A stretch of DNA of 64,000 nucleotides from Sulfurisoma sp. (GCA_030691075.1 JAUYFI010000063.1:62001-126000), one strand, 5' to 3'. Shown: positions 20,124 to 28,477, counted from the stretch's first letter. Translations and numbers: made by a program. The notes: a model not told the origin generated them from the sequence alone.

Positions 20124-21284
20124 CTATTCCCGCGGCGGCGTCGGCCGCTTGCCGATGGCGATGGGCAGCTCGATATCCCTGCCGTCGCGGCGCAGGGTGA
20201 AGCGCGCGTTCTGTCCCGGCGCCAGGGCGGCGATGAGGGCGAGCATGATCTGTGCGTCCTTCACCTGCTTGCCGTCGATGGCCACCAGCAGGTCGCCGGG
20301 CTTGATGCCAGCCTTGTCGGCGGGGCTGCCGCGCATGACGCCGGCGATCAGCGTGCCGGTCGTCGAGGGCAGGCGGAACGACTCGGCCAGTTCCGGGGTG
20401 ACTTCCTGCACCTCGACGCCGACCCAGCCGCGCGTGACCGTGCCGCTCTTGATGATCTGCTCCATCACGCTCTTCGCCAGCGAAACGGGGATGGCGAAGC
20501 CGATGCCCATGGAACCGCCGCTTTGCGAATAAATCGCGGTGTTGATGCCGACGAGGTTGCCGCTGGCATCGACCAGGGCGCCGCCCGAGTTGCCGGGATT
20601 GATGGCGGCGTCGGTCTGGATGAAGTTTTCGAAGGTGTTGATACCGAGGTGGGTGCGGCCGAGCGCCGAGACGATACCCGAGGTCACGGTCTGGCCGACA
20701 CCGAAGGGATTGCCGATGGCCAGCACCACGTCGCCGACGCGCAGGGTGTCGGCGACGGCGAAGGTGATCGCCGGCAGCTTGAGGTCGGTGGTGATCTTGA
20801 GCACGGCCAAGTCCGACTCGGGGTCGGTGCCGATGGCCTTGGCCTTGAACTTGCGCCCGTCGTTGAGCGAGACCTCGATCTCGTCGGCGCCGTCGATGAC
20901 ATGGAAATTGGTGAGGATGGTGCCCTCGGCCGAGACCACGACGCCGCTGCCCAGGCCCGAACGGCGCTGCGTCTGCTCGCCGAAACGGTCGCCGAAGAAG
21001 TGGCGGAAGAAGGGATCGTTGAGGAAGGGGTGGCGCGGCGCCTTGATTTCCTGGCTGGTATAGATGTGCACCACCGAGGGCACCGCCCGCTTCGCCGCCT
21101 CGGCGTAGGAAGAGGGCGCGCGCGCCTCGGTCGCCGCCGGCGCCTCGCGCACCGAAACCACGCCGCCAAGGCTGCCGGCGCCCTCTGGGCGTGATAGCCA
21201 TTCGGGCTTGAGCGTCTGCACCACGAACAGGGCGGCGACGCAGATCGTGACGGTCTGGGCGAATATCAGCCAAATGCGTTTCAT
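20124..21284 (-). CDS. DegS/HtrA-type periplasmic serine protease, single PDZ
   Basis: 386 residues. N-terminal membrane anchor (about 5-23); trypsin-like domain with catalytic H128 (TNFHV), D158 (ESDLAVLK) and S233 (GNSGGAL); one PDZ domain (about 283-375). One anchor and one PDZ fit DegS/AlgW rather than DegP/DegQ, so a role in envelope-stress signalling (anti-sigma cleavage) is plausible. No rseA/rpoE genes are nearby. Confidence 0.93.
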   Translation of the reverse strand: MKRIWLIFAQTVTICVAALFVVQTLKPEWLSRPEGAGSLGGVVSVREAPAATEARAPSSYAEAAKRAVPSVVHIYTSQEIKAPRHPFLNDPFFRHFFGDRFGEQTQRRSGLGSGVVVSAEGTILTNFHVIDGADEIEVSLNDGRKFKAKAIGTDPESDLAVLKITTDLKLPAITFAVADTLRVGDVVLAIGNPFGVGQTVTSGIVSALGRTHLGINTFENFIQTDAAINPGNSGGALVDASGNLVGINTAIYSQSGGSMGIGFAIPVSLAKSVMEQIIKSGTVTRGWVGVEVQEVTPELAESFRLPSTTGTLIAGVMRGSPADKAGIKPGDLLVAIDGKQVKDAQIMLALIAALAPGQNARFTLRRDGRDIELPIAIGKRPTPPRE

Positions 21285-21324
21285 CTACACTACCGGTTTC
21301 GATACCGGCCAAGCCAAGGGAAAA

Positions 21325-21410
21325 ATATGGCCCCCACGCTCACTTCGTTCGCTGCCCCCACGGGGGGGCCTCAGTTGGCAACCGAGCTCCCTCGGGGCGG
21401 CCCCTAAGGA
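21325..21410 (+). repeat. C-rich intergenic repeat between protease and Nif3 genes
   Basis: GGCCCCCACGCTCACTTCGT continues with TCGCTGCCCCCACGGGGGGG and a second arm CTCCCTCGGGGCGGCCCC. It is related to the element at 7630-7700. It lies in the divergent promoter region of the two flanking genes. Confidence 0.55.
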
Positions 21411-21413
21411 GGC

Positions 21414-22166
21414 ATGAACATGGATCGCGAAGAACTGCGCGGCCACCTCGATGTACTGCTGGAAGCCGCGCGCTTCCGGGATTATTGCCCAAACGGCCTG
21501 CAAGTGGAAGGACGCGGGCAGGTGCGCCGCGTGCTTTGCGGCGTCACCGCCAGCCAGGCGCTGATCGACGAGGCCGTGCGCCGCGACGTCGACGCCGTGC
21601 TGGTCCATCACGGCTGGTTCTGGCGCGGCGAGGACGGCCGCGTCACCGGCTTCCGCAAGCGGCGCATGGCGGCGCTGCTGGCGCGCGACATCAACCTGTT
21701 CGCCTATCACCTGCCGCTCGATGCCCACCCCGAGCTCGGCAACAACGCCCAGCTCGGGCAGTTGTTCGGCTGGCAGGTCACGGGCCGCTTCGCCGAGCAG
21801 GACATCGGCTTTCTCGGCGTCGCGCCAGCGCCGACTTTTTCCGGCGAACTGGCGGCGCGGATCGGGCAGGCGCTGGGTCGCGAGGCGCTGCTGGTCGGCG
21901 ACGCGACCCGGCCGGTGACGCGCGTGGCCTGGTGCAGCGGCGGCGCCCAGGGCTGGTTCGAGCAGGCGATTCTTGCCGGCGCCGACGTCTATGTCAGCGG
22001 TGAGATTTCCGAGCAGACGGTGCATCTGGCGCGAGAGTCGGGCGTGCCCTACATCGCCGCCGGCCACCACGCCACCGAGCGCTACGGCGTGCAGGCGCTG
22101 GGGCGGCACCTGGCGGCCAGTTGCGGTCTTGCCTGCGAGTACGTCGAACTCGACAATCCCGTGTAA
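21414..22166 (+). CDS. Nif3/YbgI-family dinuclear metal protein
   Basis: 250 residues with the metal-ligand pattern DAVLVHHGWFW, YHLPLDAHPELGNNAQLG and AAGHHATERYGVQALG of the Nif3-like (GTP cyclohydrolase I type 2) family. The biochemical role is unsettled. ATG 21414, with AAGGAGG just upstream; ATG 21420 is also possible. Residues about 135-143 (VAPAPTFSG) coincide with a short-form dispersed repeat. Confidence 0.88.
   Translation: MNMDREELRGHLDVLLEAARFRDYCPNGLQVEGRGQVRRVLCGVTASQALIDEAVRRDVDAVLVHHGWFWRGEDGRVTGFRKRRMAALLARDINLFAYHLPLDAHPELGNNAQLGQLFGWQVTGRFAEQDIGFLGVAPAPTFSGELAARIGQALGREALLVGDATRPVTRVAWCSGGAQGWFEQAILAGADVYVSGEISEQTVHLARESGVPYIAAGHHATERYGVQALGRHLAASCGLACEYVELDNPV
21816..21842 (+). 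repeat. Dispersed repeat, short form, inside the Nif3-like gene
   Basis: GGCGTCGCGCCAGCGCCGAC then TTTTTCC differs from the short consensus at about one position. It is translated as GVAPAPTFS, in the same frame as the copies in tatB and the TRAP gene. Chance similarity in a Pro/Ala-rich loop cannot be excluded. Confidence 0.55.
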
Positions 22167-22226
22167 GGAGCCCGGCCGGTTCCGCGGGTATCGCAGATTC
22201 GGCGACGAGAGCATTGCCCTCGGGGA

Positions 22227-22985
22227 TTACGTCGGTGTCGTGGCCGGGTTGGGAGCGGCGGCCGCCTTGAGATGCTGCGTCTTGATGTAGACGTGGCGCT
22301 TGCCAAGGAGCCAGAACAGAAACACGATGACCGATGCCATTAGCGCCCGCATGGTCAAGGGTGTGTCCGAGGACGATGCACTGTTGTTGCTCTCCATCGG
22401 TGTTGGTGTGGGACGCGGCGTGGCGTGAACGGGGCTTGGTATTGCGGCGGGACTGGGTGCCGGGGCAAGGCCCGCCTGCGGCCAGGCTTCGACCAGGCCA
22501 TGGATGTCCTTGATCATGCCGTCCATGCGTTGTACCCGGGCGAGGATGTCACCGACGATGCCGGCCTCCGTCGCCTGCGTCTGCCCCGCCTTGTACTCGA
22601 CGCGCAGCAGCGCGCGCTCTTCCGCCGGGAAGTCAGTGGCGGGTACCGCGATCGCCAATGACACTCTTAGTACCGGTTCCGTCGGCGTCGCGGCCGTGGC
22701 AAGCTGGGGCAGCAATAACCCCAAGGCAATGAGCCATGCCCGCGAGCGGCCGGCGGCACAACCGGAAAGCCGGCCGGGTGTCTGGCGGGGCGTTGCGTTG
22801 GGCTTCAAGGGCGTTCCCGGTACACTTACTTGATCGATGGCTGGTCTCGACTGCGTGGGATGGGGTTGCCGCAGATTGACTGAGTCTAGCCGCCTGCCGG
22901 ACTTCCGAAAGGCCGAAGAGCGCCGTGCTCCCCGCCTTTTCCTTCTAGAATCACGGCCCTCGCCACCACCAATGCCGCCTGCCAA
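22227..22985 (-). CDS. Hypothetical membrane protein
   Basis: Not recognised. A hydrophobic stretch WLIALGLLLPQLATAA (about 84-99) looks like a signal peptide. A region rich in acidic and Gln residues follows (EERALLRVEYKAGQTQATEAGIVGDILARVQRMDGMIKDIHGLVEAW), then a Pro-rich linker and a C-terminal membrane helix (ALMASVIVFLFWLLG). The only good in-frame start is ATG 22985, which leaves about 80 Arg-rich residues before the hydrophobic stretch. That part may be untranslated, so the start is uncertain. It converges with the Nif3-like gene and is divergent from the TRAP gene. Confidence 0.5.
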   Translation of the reverse strand: MAGGIGGGEGRDSRRKRRGARRSSAFRKSGRRLDSVNLRQPHPTQSRPAIDQVSVPGTPLKPNATPRQTPGRLSGCAAGRSRAWLIALGLLLPQLATAATPTEPVLRVSLAIAVPATDFPAEERALLRVEYKAGQTQATEAGIVGDILARVQRMDGMIKDIHGLVEAWPQAGLAPAPSPAAIPSPVHATPRPTPTPMESNNSASSSDTPLTMRALMASVIVFLFWLLGKRHVYIKTQHLKAAAAPNPATTPT

Positions 22986-22987
22986 CC

Positions 22988-24016
22988 ATGAACCGCCTGC
23001 TCGTCCCCGTGCTTCTTTTCCTCGCCGTGTCGCCAGCGCCGACTTTTGCGCAGGATGTCATGCTCAGGGTTCATCACTTTTTACCGACCACATCGACGGC
23101 GCACGCGAAAATCCTCGGGCCTTGGTGCGACAGGCTGGCCAGGGATTCCGGCGGCCGCCTCAAGTGCCAGATCTATCCGTCGATGCAGCTCGGCGGCACG
23201 CCGGCGCAGCTTTACGACCAGGCCAAGGATGGCGTCGTCGACGTGGTGTGGACCCTGCTTGGCTACACGGCGGGACGCTTCCCGCTGATCGAGGTATTCG
23301 AGCTGCCCTTCATGATGACCACGGCCGAGGCGACCAGCCGCGCCGTCTGGGACTACGCGCAGAATCACGCGGCGGCCGAGTTCAAGGACGTGAAGCCGCT
23401 CGCCTTTCACGTGCACGAGCCCGGCCATTTCTTCCTCGCCAAGCGGCCGGTGACGCAACTGGCCGACCTCAAGGGGCTCAAGCTGCGCGCACCGACGCGC
23501 ATCACCAACAGGATGCTGGCCGCGCTCGGCGCCACGCCGGTCGGCATGCCGGTGCCGCAGGTGACCGAGTCGCTGTCCAAGGGGGTCATCGACGGCGCGT
23601 TGCTGCCTTATGAAGTGGCGCCCTCGATCAAGGCGCACGAGGTGACGCGCTTCGTCTCCGAAACCGACAGCAAGCTGCCGGGCCTGTATACCTCGGTATT
23701 CATGATGGCGATGAACAAGGCGAAATACGAATCGCTGCCGGCCGACCTGAAAAAGATCGTCGATGCCAGCAGCGGCATCGCGCTGTCGGCCACGGCCGGC
23801 CGGCTTTACGACGAGGCGGCGCCGCTTTCGAAGAAGCTCGTGCTGGAGCGCGGCAACGCGGTCAACGTCATCCCCGCCGCCGAGCTGGATAAATGGAAGC
23901 AGGCCACCGATCATCTCGACGACGAATGGCTGGCGGAAGCGGGCAAGCGCGGCCACAACGGCCAGGCCCTGCTCGACGCGGCGAAGGGGCTGATCGCCCG
24001 CCACGGCCGCAAGTAA
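22988..24016 (+). CDS. TRAP transporter solute-binding protein (DctP family)
   Basis: 342-residue periplasmic binding protein with signal peptide [21 protein letters not shown]. Family features: GGRLKCQIYPSMQLGG, DVVWTLLGYTAGRFPLIEVFELPF, and the substrate-gripping Arg in LKLRAPTRITNRMLAALGATPV. Such proteins bind organic acids. No DctQ or DctM membrane subunit lies beside it, so it is an orphan that must use a transporter encoded elsewhere. The end of the signal peptide is encoded by a short-form dispersed repeat. Confidence 0.9.
   Translation: MNRLLVPVLLFLAVSPAPTFAQDVMLRVHHFLPTTSTAHAKILGPWCDRLARDSGGRLKCQIYPSMQLGGTPAQLYDQAKDGVVDVVWTLLGYTAGRFPLIEVFELPFMMTTAEATSRAVWDYAQNHAAAEFKDVKPLAFHVHEPGHFFLAKRPVTQLADLKGLKLRAPTRITNRMLAALGATPVGMPVPQVTESLSKGVIDGALLPYEVAPSIKAHEVTRFVSETDSKLPGLYTSVFMMAMNKAKYESLPADLKKIVDASSGIALSATAGRLYDEAAPLSKKLVLERGNAVNVIPAAELDKWKQATDHLDDEWLAEAGKRGHNGQALLDAAKGLIARHGRK
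23024..23047 (+). repeat. Dispersed repeat, short form, in the TRAP signal peptide
   Basis: GCCGTGTCGCCAGCGCCGAC then TTTT, encoding AVSPAPTF immediately before the likely cleavage site TFA|QD. Same reading frame as the Nif3 and tatB copies. Confidence 0.6.
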
Positions 24017-24028
24017 GGGCCGCCGGGA

Positions 24029-24568
24029 TTATTTCAGCCGGTCGCGGAACTTTTCGCGCAGCTTGGCCGCCTTGGGCGCGACCACGGCGACGCAATAGGG
24101 CTGGCGCGGGTTGTTGGCCAGATAGTCCTGGTGATAGTCCTCGGCCGGCCAGAAGGTCGGCGCCGGCGCCACGGCGGTAACGATCGGGTCGGGCCATATC
24201 TTCGCGGCATCGAGTTCGGCGATCAGCGCGCGGGCGGTGCGTTCCTGCTCGTCCGAGTGGGTGAAGATGGTCGAGCGGTATTGTGTGCCGATGTCATGGC
24301 CCTGGCGGTCGGGCGTGGTCGGGTCGTGGATGACGAAGAAGGCTTCGAGCAGCGTGCGGTAGCCGATGATGGCCGGATCGAAGACGACGCGCACCACTTC
24401 GACGTGGCCGCTGGCGCCGCCGCACACCGCGCGATAGTCCGGATTCGCCGTGGCGCCGCCGCAGTAGCCGGAAACGACCGACTCGACGCCTTCGAGCTGG
24501 CGCAGCGCCGCCTCCAGGCACCAGAAGCAGCCGCCGCCGAGTGTCGCGGTCGAGACAAGGTCGTTCAT
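24029..24568 (-). CDS. msrA: Peptide methionine-S-sulfoxide reductase MsrA
   Basis: 179 residues from ATG 24568. The active-site motif is GGCFWCLEA with the nucleophilic Cys in GCFWC, plus the substrate-binding GYCGG and [11 protein letters not shown], and the C-terminal [10 protein letters not shown]. It repairs oxidised methionine with thioredoxin. It converges with the TRAP gene (12-bp gap) and is divergent from the cold-shock gene. Confidence 0.95.
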   Translation of the reverse strand: MNDLVSTATLGGGCFWCLEAALRQLEGVESVVSGYCGGATANPDYRAVCGGASGHVEVVRVVFDPAIIGYRTLLEAFFVIHDPTTPDRQGHDIGTQYRSTIFTHSDEQERTARALIAELDAAKIWPDPIVTAVAPAPTFWPAEDYHQDYLANNPRQPYCVAVVAPKAAKLREKFRDRLK

Positions 24569-24639
24569 TGCGCGGTCGTTCCCATGTTGCGTCGAGAGGG
24601 GTAATGATAGGCGGCTCGGCCCGGCGCGCAAAATATTCC

Positions 24640-24668
24640 TTGGCATGCCGCCGGGTTTGTCGTATTGT
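24640..24668 (+). promoter_or_regulatory. Promoter of the cold-shock gene
   Basis: -35 TTGGCA (24640-24645), 17-bp spacer, -10 TATTGT (24663-24668). It gives a 5' leader of roughly 130 nt before the ATG, as is usual for csp genes whose leaders act as RNA thermosensors. Any fold is inferred, not read off directly. Confidence 0.5.
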
Positions 24669-24803
24669 GGCGCGGCATTCGATTCAGGCAGTCGTTGTCC
24701 GGTAGTTCGCGCCCCTCGGGGTTTCGGTTTTACCAGTCCCATCTACCTTTCTCGCTTGCGTTCCGGGCTCCGGCCTGATTTCTCATTTTTCAAGGAAAGC
24801 AAC

Positions 24804-25007
24804 ATGGCAACTGGTACCGTCAAGTGGTTCAACGACGCTAAAGGCTTCGGCTTCGTCACTCCGGATGATGGCGGCGACGATCTCTTCGCCCATTTCTCCG
24901 AAATCCAGGGCAGCGGATTCAAGTCCCTGCAGGAAGGGCAGAAAGTCAGCTTCGAGGTGAAGATGGGCCCGAAGGGCAAGCAGGCCTCCGCGATCAAGCC
25001 GATGTAA
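24804..25007 (+). CDS. Cold-shock domain protein (CspA family)
   Basis: 67 residues, one cold-shock domain with both RNA-binding motifs: KGFGFVT (RNP1) and DLFAHFS (RNP2-like). It is a single-stranded nucleic-acid chaperone. ATG 24804 has AAGGAA 7 nt upstream. It is monocistronic, with its own promoter and a strong terminator. Confidence 0.96.
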   Translation: MATGTVKWFNDAKGFGFVTPDDGGDDLFAHFSEIQGSGFKSLQEGQKVSFEVKMGPKGKQASAIKPM

Positions 25008-25030
25008 TTCCGGCAGTTCGCAGGATCGAA

Positions 25031-25060
25031 AAAACCGCGGATTCGTCCGCGGTTTTTTTT
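25031..25060 (+). terminator. Intrinsic terminator of the cold-shock gene
   Basis: AAAA then stem CCGCGGA (25035-25041), tetraloop TTCG, stem TCCGCGG (25046-25052), then eight T. The A-run before the stem would also support termination from the opposite side. Confidence 0.92.
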
Positions 25061-25081
25061 CGCCTGTCGTCGGCGTCCGCT

Positions 25082-26125
25082 TTATGCCGGCAGCGGCGCT
25101 TCGTCCATCAGCGCGATCTGCTCGCGCAGTTCGAGGATGCGCTCCTCCCAATAACGCGGCGTGTCGAACCAGGGGAAGGCCAGCGGAAAGGCCGGATCGC
25201 TCCAGCGCCGGGCGATCCAGGCCGAGTAGTGGATCAGCCGCAGCGTTCTCAGCGCCTCGACCAGATGGAGTTCGCGCGTGTCGAACTCGGCGAAGTCCTC
25301 GTAGCCGGCGAGAATGTCGTGGAGCTGGCGGGTGCGCTCATCGCGCTCGCCCGAGAGCAGCATCCACAAGTCCTGCACGGCCGGCCCCATGCGGGCGTCG
25401 TCGAAATCGACGAAGTGCGGGCCGCGCGTCTTTCCATCCTCGGTCCATAGCACGTTGCCCATGTGGCAGTCGCCGTGGAGGCGGATCGCGCGCACCGCGC
25501 CGGCGCGCCCGAAGCATTGGCGAGCTCCAGCGATGGCCTGAGCCGCCACGCCGGCCCAGACGTCGCGCAACTCGTACGGGATGAAGTCGTGGGCAAGCAG
25601 CCAGTCGCGCGGTTCCTCGCCGAAGCTGGCGATGTCGAGCGCGGGGCGGTGACGGAAGGGTTCGAGGCCGCCGACCGCGTGAATGCGGCCGAGGAAGCGC
25701 CCGAGCCACTCCAGCGTGCCCGGTTGGTCGAGCTCCGGCGGCCGGCCACCCTGGCGCGGAAAGACCGCGAAGCGAAAGTCGGCGTGATGGTGCAGCGTCG
25801 CGCCGTTCAGTCGCAGCGGCGGCACCGCCGGAATCTCGCGCGCGGCCAGCTCGATGGCGAAGGCGTGTTCTTCGAGAATGGCTTCGTCGGACCAGCGTTG
25901 CGGTCGGTAGAACTTGGCGACGACCCAGCCCGGCGCCGTCTCGCCAGAGCCGTCCCAAGGGATACCGCTTTGCATAACTTTTTCTTCCTCCTCGATGCCG
26001 AGTTGATAGACGCGGTTTTCGAAGCTGTTGAGCGCGAGCAGGCGGCCGTCCGTGCGCAGGCCGGTGCTGTCGATCGCGTCGAGGACGAGATCGGGCGTCA
26101 GCCGGGCATAAGGGGGGTCGCTCAC
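25082..26125 (-). CDS. srkA: SrkA/YihE-type stress response kinase with repeat insertion
   Basis: 347 residues, kinase-like fold: ALNSFENRVYQLGIE, VVAKFYRPQRW (Lys), catalytic loop LHGDCHMGNVLW and metal site HFVDFDDARMGP. SrkA is a Ser/Thr kinase that protects E. coli from stress-induced death. Between QLGIEE and WVVAKFYR, where homologues have a short turn, residues 48-64 (EKVMQSGIPWDGSGETA) are encoded by a long-form B dispersed repeat in antisense orientation. It overlaps the small membrane protein gene by 4 nt. Confidence 0.9.
   Translation of the reverse strand: MSDPPYARLTPDLVLDAIDSTGLRTDGRLLALNSFENRVYQLGIEEEEKVMQSGIPWDGSGETAPGWVVAKFYRPQRWSDEAILEEHAFAIELAAREIPAVPPLRLNGATLHHHADFRFAVFPRQGGRPPELDQPGTLEWLGRFLGRIHAVGGLEPFRHRPALDIASFGEEPRDWLLAHDFIPYELRDVWAGVAAQAIAGARQCFGRAGAVRAIRLHGDCHMGNVLWTEDGKTRGPHFVDFDDARMGPAVQDLWMLLSGERDERTRQLHDILAGYEDFAEFDTRELHLVEALRTLRLIHYSAWIARRWSDPAFPLAFPWFDTPRYWEERILELREQIALMDEAPLPA
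25935..25988 (+). repeat. Dispersed repeat, long form B, inside srkA
   Basis: The outer left flank GCCGTCTCGCCAGAGCC and right flank AACTTTTTCTTCC match the short form. The inner segment CGTCCCAAGGGATACCGCTT then TGCATA matches the copy at 40108-40144. The insertion keeps the srkA frame open. Confidence 0.75.
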
Positions 26126-26349
26126 GCGCCTTCGCGTTCGGCCAGGCGGCGCAAGACCAGCGGGAAGGCGCCGGCGAGGAACAGGGCGATGGCGGTGACG
26201 ATCAGCGCCAGGCCGGCGGCGGTGCCGTCGTTGAACAGCGGATGGACGCCATTCATCAAGCCGAACAGTGCGGCGACGCCGACGAGGGCGGTGACGCTGC
26301 CGAGCGTCGTGAAGGCGAGGAAGGTCCAGGGCCAGTGGTGGGGTTTCAT
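26122..26349 (-). CDS. Small two-helix membrane protein
   Basis: 75 residues with two hydrophobic segments (about 9-33 FLAFTTLGSVTALVGVAALFGLM; about 45-65 AGLALIVTAIALFLAGAFPLV) and an Arg-rich C-terminus. No family recognised. The start overlaps the paaK stop and the stop overlaps the srkA start, both by 4 nt, so the three form a coupled operon paaK-orf-srkA. Confidence 0.75.
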   Translation of the reverse strand: MKPHHWPWTFLAFTTLGSVTALVGVAALFGLMNGVHPLFNDGTAAGLALIVTAIALFLAGAFPLVLRRLAEREGA

Positions 26350-27650
26350 TTTTGCCTCAGGTCGATGACGCGCCTGGCCTTGCCGAGCGAACGCTCGATG
26401 GCGCCGACGCCGGTGACGTCGACCCGGGTGTTGATGCCGATGTAGGACTTGATGTGGTGCTGGAGTTCCCGGGCGGCGGCCTCGCGCACGGCCGCGGACT
26501 CGGCCGCGAACTCGGGCTTGATCTCGATCTTCACCGCGAGGTCGTCCATGTGGCCGCGGCGCGACACCTCCAGCACGTAATGCGGGGAGAGCTTCGGCGT
26601 CTTGAGGATGAACTCCTCGATCTGCGAGGGAAAGACATTGACGCCGCGGATGATCAGCATGTCGTCGGAACGGCCGGTGATCTTGCCGATGCGGCGGAAG
26701 GATCGCGCGCTCGGCGGCAGCAGACGAGTGAGGTCGCGCGTGCGGTAGCGGACGATGGGCAGCGCCTCCTTGGTCAGCGAGGTGAATACGAGCTCGCCCT
26801 GCTCGCCGTCGGGCAGCACCGCACCCGTTTCCGGGTCGATGATCTCGGGATAGAAGTGGTCTTCCCAGAGGGTCGGGCCGTCGCGGCTTTCGAGGCATTC
26901 GCAGGCCACGCCCGGGCCCATGACTTCCGAGAGGCCGTAAAGGTCCATGGCGGCGATTCCCAGGCGCGTCTCCAGCTCGCGCCGCATTTCCTCGCCCCAC
27001 GGCTCGGCCCCGAACATGCCGCGCTGGAGGCTGCTTTTGGCCGGGTCGAGGCCCTGGCGCTCGAACTCGTCGACGATGTTGAGCACGTAGGAGGGCGTGC
27101 CAACGATCATGGTCGGCTTGAAGTCCTGGATCAGTTGCACCTGGCGCTCGGTCTGGCCGCCGGAGATCGGCACCACGGTGCAGCCGAGCGCTTCCGCGCC
27201 GTAATGCACGCCCAGCCCGCCGGTGAACAGGCCGTAGCCGTGGGTGACGTGGATGATGTCGCGTCGCGTGCCGCCGGCCGCCCGGATCGAGCGCGCCATT
27301 AGGTTGGTCCAGGTGTCGATGTCGTTTTGCGTGTAGCCGACCACCGTGGGTTTTCCGGTGGTGCCGGAGGAGGCATGGACGCGCACGACGTCGTCCAGCG
27401 GCACCGCGAACATGCCGAAGGGGTAGGTGTCGCGCAGGTCGGCCTTGGTGGTGAAGGGGAACTTCGCCAGGTCGGCGAGCGACTTCAGATCGTCGGGATG
27501 CACGCCGGCGGCGTCGAACTTCGCCCGGGTGTGGGCGACGTTGGCCCAGGCGTGACGCAGCGATTTGCGCAGGCGTTCGAGTTGCAGGGCCGCGATCTCG
27601 TCGCGGCTGGCGGTTTCGATGGCTTCGCGAAGGGACGGAGTCGGTGTCAT
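26346..27650 (-). CDS. paaK: Phenylacetate-CoA ligase PaaK, copy 1
   Basis: 434-residue adenylate-forming ligase from ATG 27650, activating phenylacetate (or a related aryl acid) to its CoA thioester. AMP-binding motif VRVHASSGTTGKPTVVGYT; core motifs DLYGLSEVMGPGVACEC and YRTRDLTRLLPP; hinge/C-terminal IIRGVNVFPSQIE. It is very similar to copy 2 at 28535-29830, a tandem paralogue separated by a toxin-antitoxin pair. Confidence 0.93.
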   Translation of the reverse strand: MTPTPSLREAIETASRDEIAALQLERLRKSLRHAWANVAHTRAKFDAAGVHPDDLKSLADLAKFPFTTKADLRDTYPFGMFAVPLDDVVRVHASSGTTGKPTVVGYTQNDIDTWTNLMARSIRAAGGTRRDIIHVTHGYGLFTGGLGVHYGAEALGCTVVPISGGQTERQVQLIQDFKPTMIVGTPSYVLNIVDEFERQGLDPAKSSLQRGMFGAEPWGEEMRRELETRLGIAAMDLYGLSEVMGPGVACECLESRDGPTLWEDHFYPEIIDPETGAVLPDGEQGELVFTSLTKEALPIVRYRTRDLTRLLPPSARSFRRIGKITGRSDDMLIIRGVNVFPSQIEEFILKTPKLSPHYVLEVSRRGHMDDLAVKIEIKPEFAAESAAVREAAARELQHHIKSYIGINTRVDVTGVGAIERSLGKARRVIDLRQK

Positions 27651-27693
27651 GGGGCTTCGAGCGGAACGACGCGAAAGGCGCATATTGTCGCAT

Positions 27694-27720
27694 CGCCGTC
27701 CCGCCAGCGCCGACTTTTGG
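27694..27720 (+). repeat. Dispersed repeat, short form, before the antitoxin gene
   Basis: CGCCGTCCCGCCAGCGCCGA then CTTTTGG, an intergenic copy between paaK copy 1 and the antitoxin promoter. Confidence 0.7.
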
Positions 27721-27761
27721 TTTCGGCATGGCGCTCCAACTCGTGGGCATGGATCTTCACT

Positions 27762-27790
27762 TTGCAGCATTGCTGTTTTTCTGCAATACT
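27762..27790 (+). promoter_or_regulatory. Antitoxin-toxin promoter with overlapping palindrome
   Basis: -35 TTGCAG (27762-27767), 17-bp spacer, -10 AATACT (27785-27790). The palindrome CAGCA-T-TGCTG (27765-27775) lies across the -35/spacer, and TTGCAG is mirrored by CTGCAA (27781-27786). This fits an operator for autorepression by an AbrB-type antitoxin; binding is inferred. Confidence 0.5.
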
Positions 27791-27797
27791 GAGAAAC

Positions 27798-28031
27798 ATG
27801 AAAACCACTCTTACCATGACCGGGCGTGGCGTCATCACGCTCCCGACCAAGCTGCGCAACGCCCTCGGTCTTTCCGCCGACGATCAGCTCATCGCGGAAA
27901 CGACGCCCGAGGGCCTCTTGTTGCGGCCCGCCGTCACTTTGCCCATCGAGTTGTATGGCGATGAGCGCTTGCGCGAATTCGACGAGGCGGAGGCCGAGTT
28001 GGCCGCCGTGTTGAACAAGAAGTCGCGCTGA
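27798..28031 (+). CDS. AbrB/SpoVT-type antitoxin (VapB-like)
   Basis: 77 residues with a swapped-hairpin AbrB DNA-binding domain (TLTMTGRGVITLPTKLRNALGLSADDQLIAETTPEGLLLRP) and an acidic C-terminal tail (REFDEAEAELAAVL) that would wrap around the toxin. It lies 4 bp before the PIN toxin gene, the usual antitoxin-first order. Confidence 0.85.
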   Translation: MKTTLTMTGRGVITLPTKLRNALGLSADDQLIAETTPEGLLLRPAVTLPIELYGDERLREFDEAEAELAAVLNKKSR

Positions 28032-28035
28032 CGCA

Positions 28036-28446
28036 GTGCGGGTTTTCCTCGACGCAAACATCCTGTTCTCGGCCGCCCGCGCCGATGGCGCGATAAGGCG
28101 GTTGCTCGCTCTCGCCGAGGCCGCCGGACACGAGTTGTGGGCGGACGCCTACGTCTTCGAGGAGGCGCGGCGCAATCTGGTTGCCAAAGCCTCCAGCGGC
28201 CTGCCCGTGCTGGAAGCCATGACGGCGCGAATCAAGATCGGCGGTCTGTTCGCAGGCAGTGCCCTGCCGCCGGACGCGACGACCCTGCCCGAGAAGGACG
28301 GGCCGGTGCTTGCCGCCGCCATTCACCACCGCTGTGACGTGTTGGTTACCGGCGACCGCACCCATTTCGGCCCGCTCCACGGAAAAACAATTCAAGGCGT
28401 GTCCATCCTGTCGCCGTCGATGCTGGCGGAAATCGTGTTGGAATAG
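28036..28446 (+). CDS. PIN-domain toxin (VapC-like ribonuclease)
   Basis: 136 residues from GTG 28036. The PIN acidic residues are visible: D6 in FLDANILFSA, the Glu pair in FEEARRN, Asp in EKDGPVLAAA, and TGDRTHFG. VapC toxins cut specific tRNAs or rRNA. It is the second gene of a two-gene module inserted between the two paaK paralogues. Confidence 0.83.
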   Translation: MRVFLDANILFSAARADGAIRRLLALAEAAGHELWADAYVFEEARRNLVAKASSGLPVLEAMTARIKIGGLFAGSALPPDATTLPEKDGPVLAAAIHHRCDVLVTGDRTHFGPLHGKTIQGVSILSPSMLAEIVLE

Positions 28447-28477
28447 AAAGTAACGGGAGCCTCCTCGTGGCGACCAT

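Noticed and set aside
24147-24173. Repeat-like GTCGGCGCCGGCGCCACGGC inside msrA
   Set aside because: It differs from the short repeat at several positions, and the encoded [15 protein letters not shown] is normal MsrA sequence, so similarity is probably chance.
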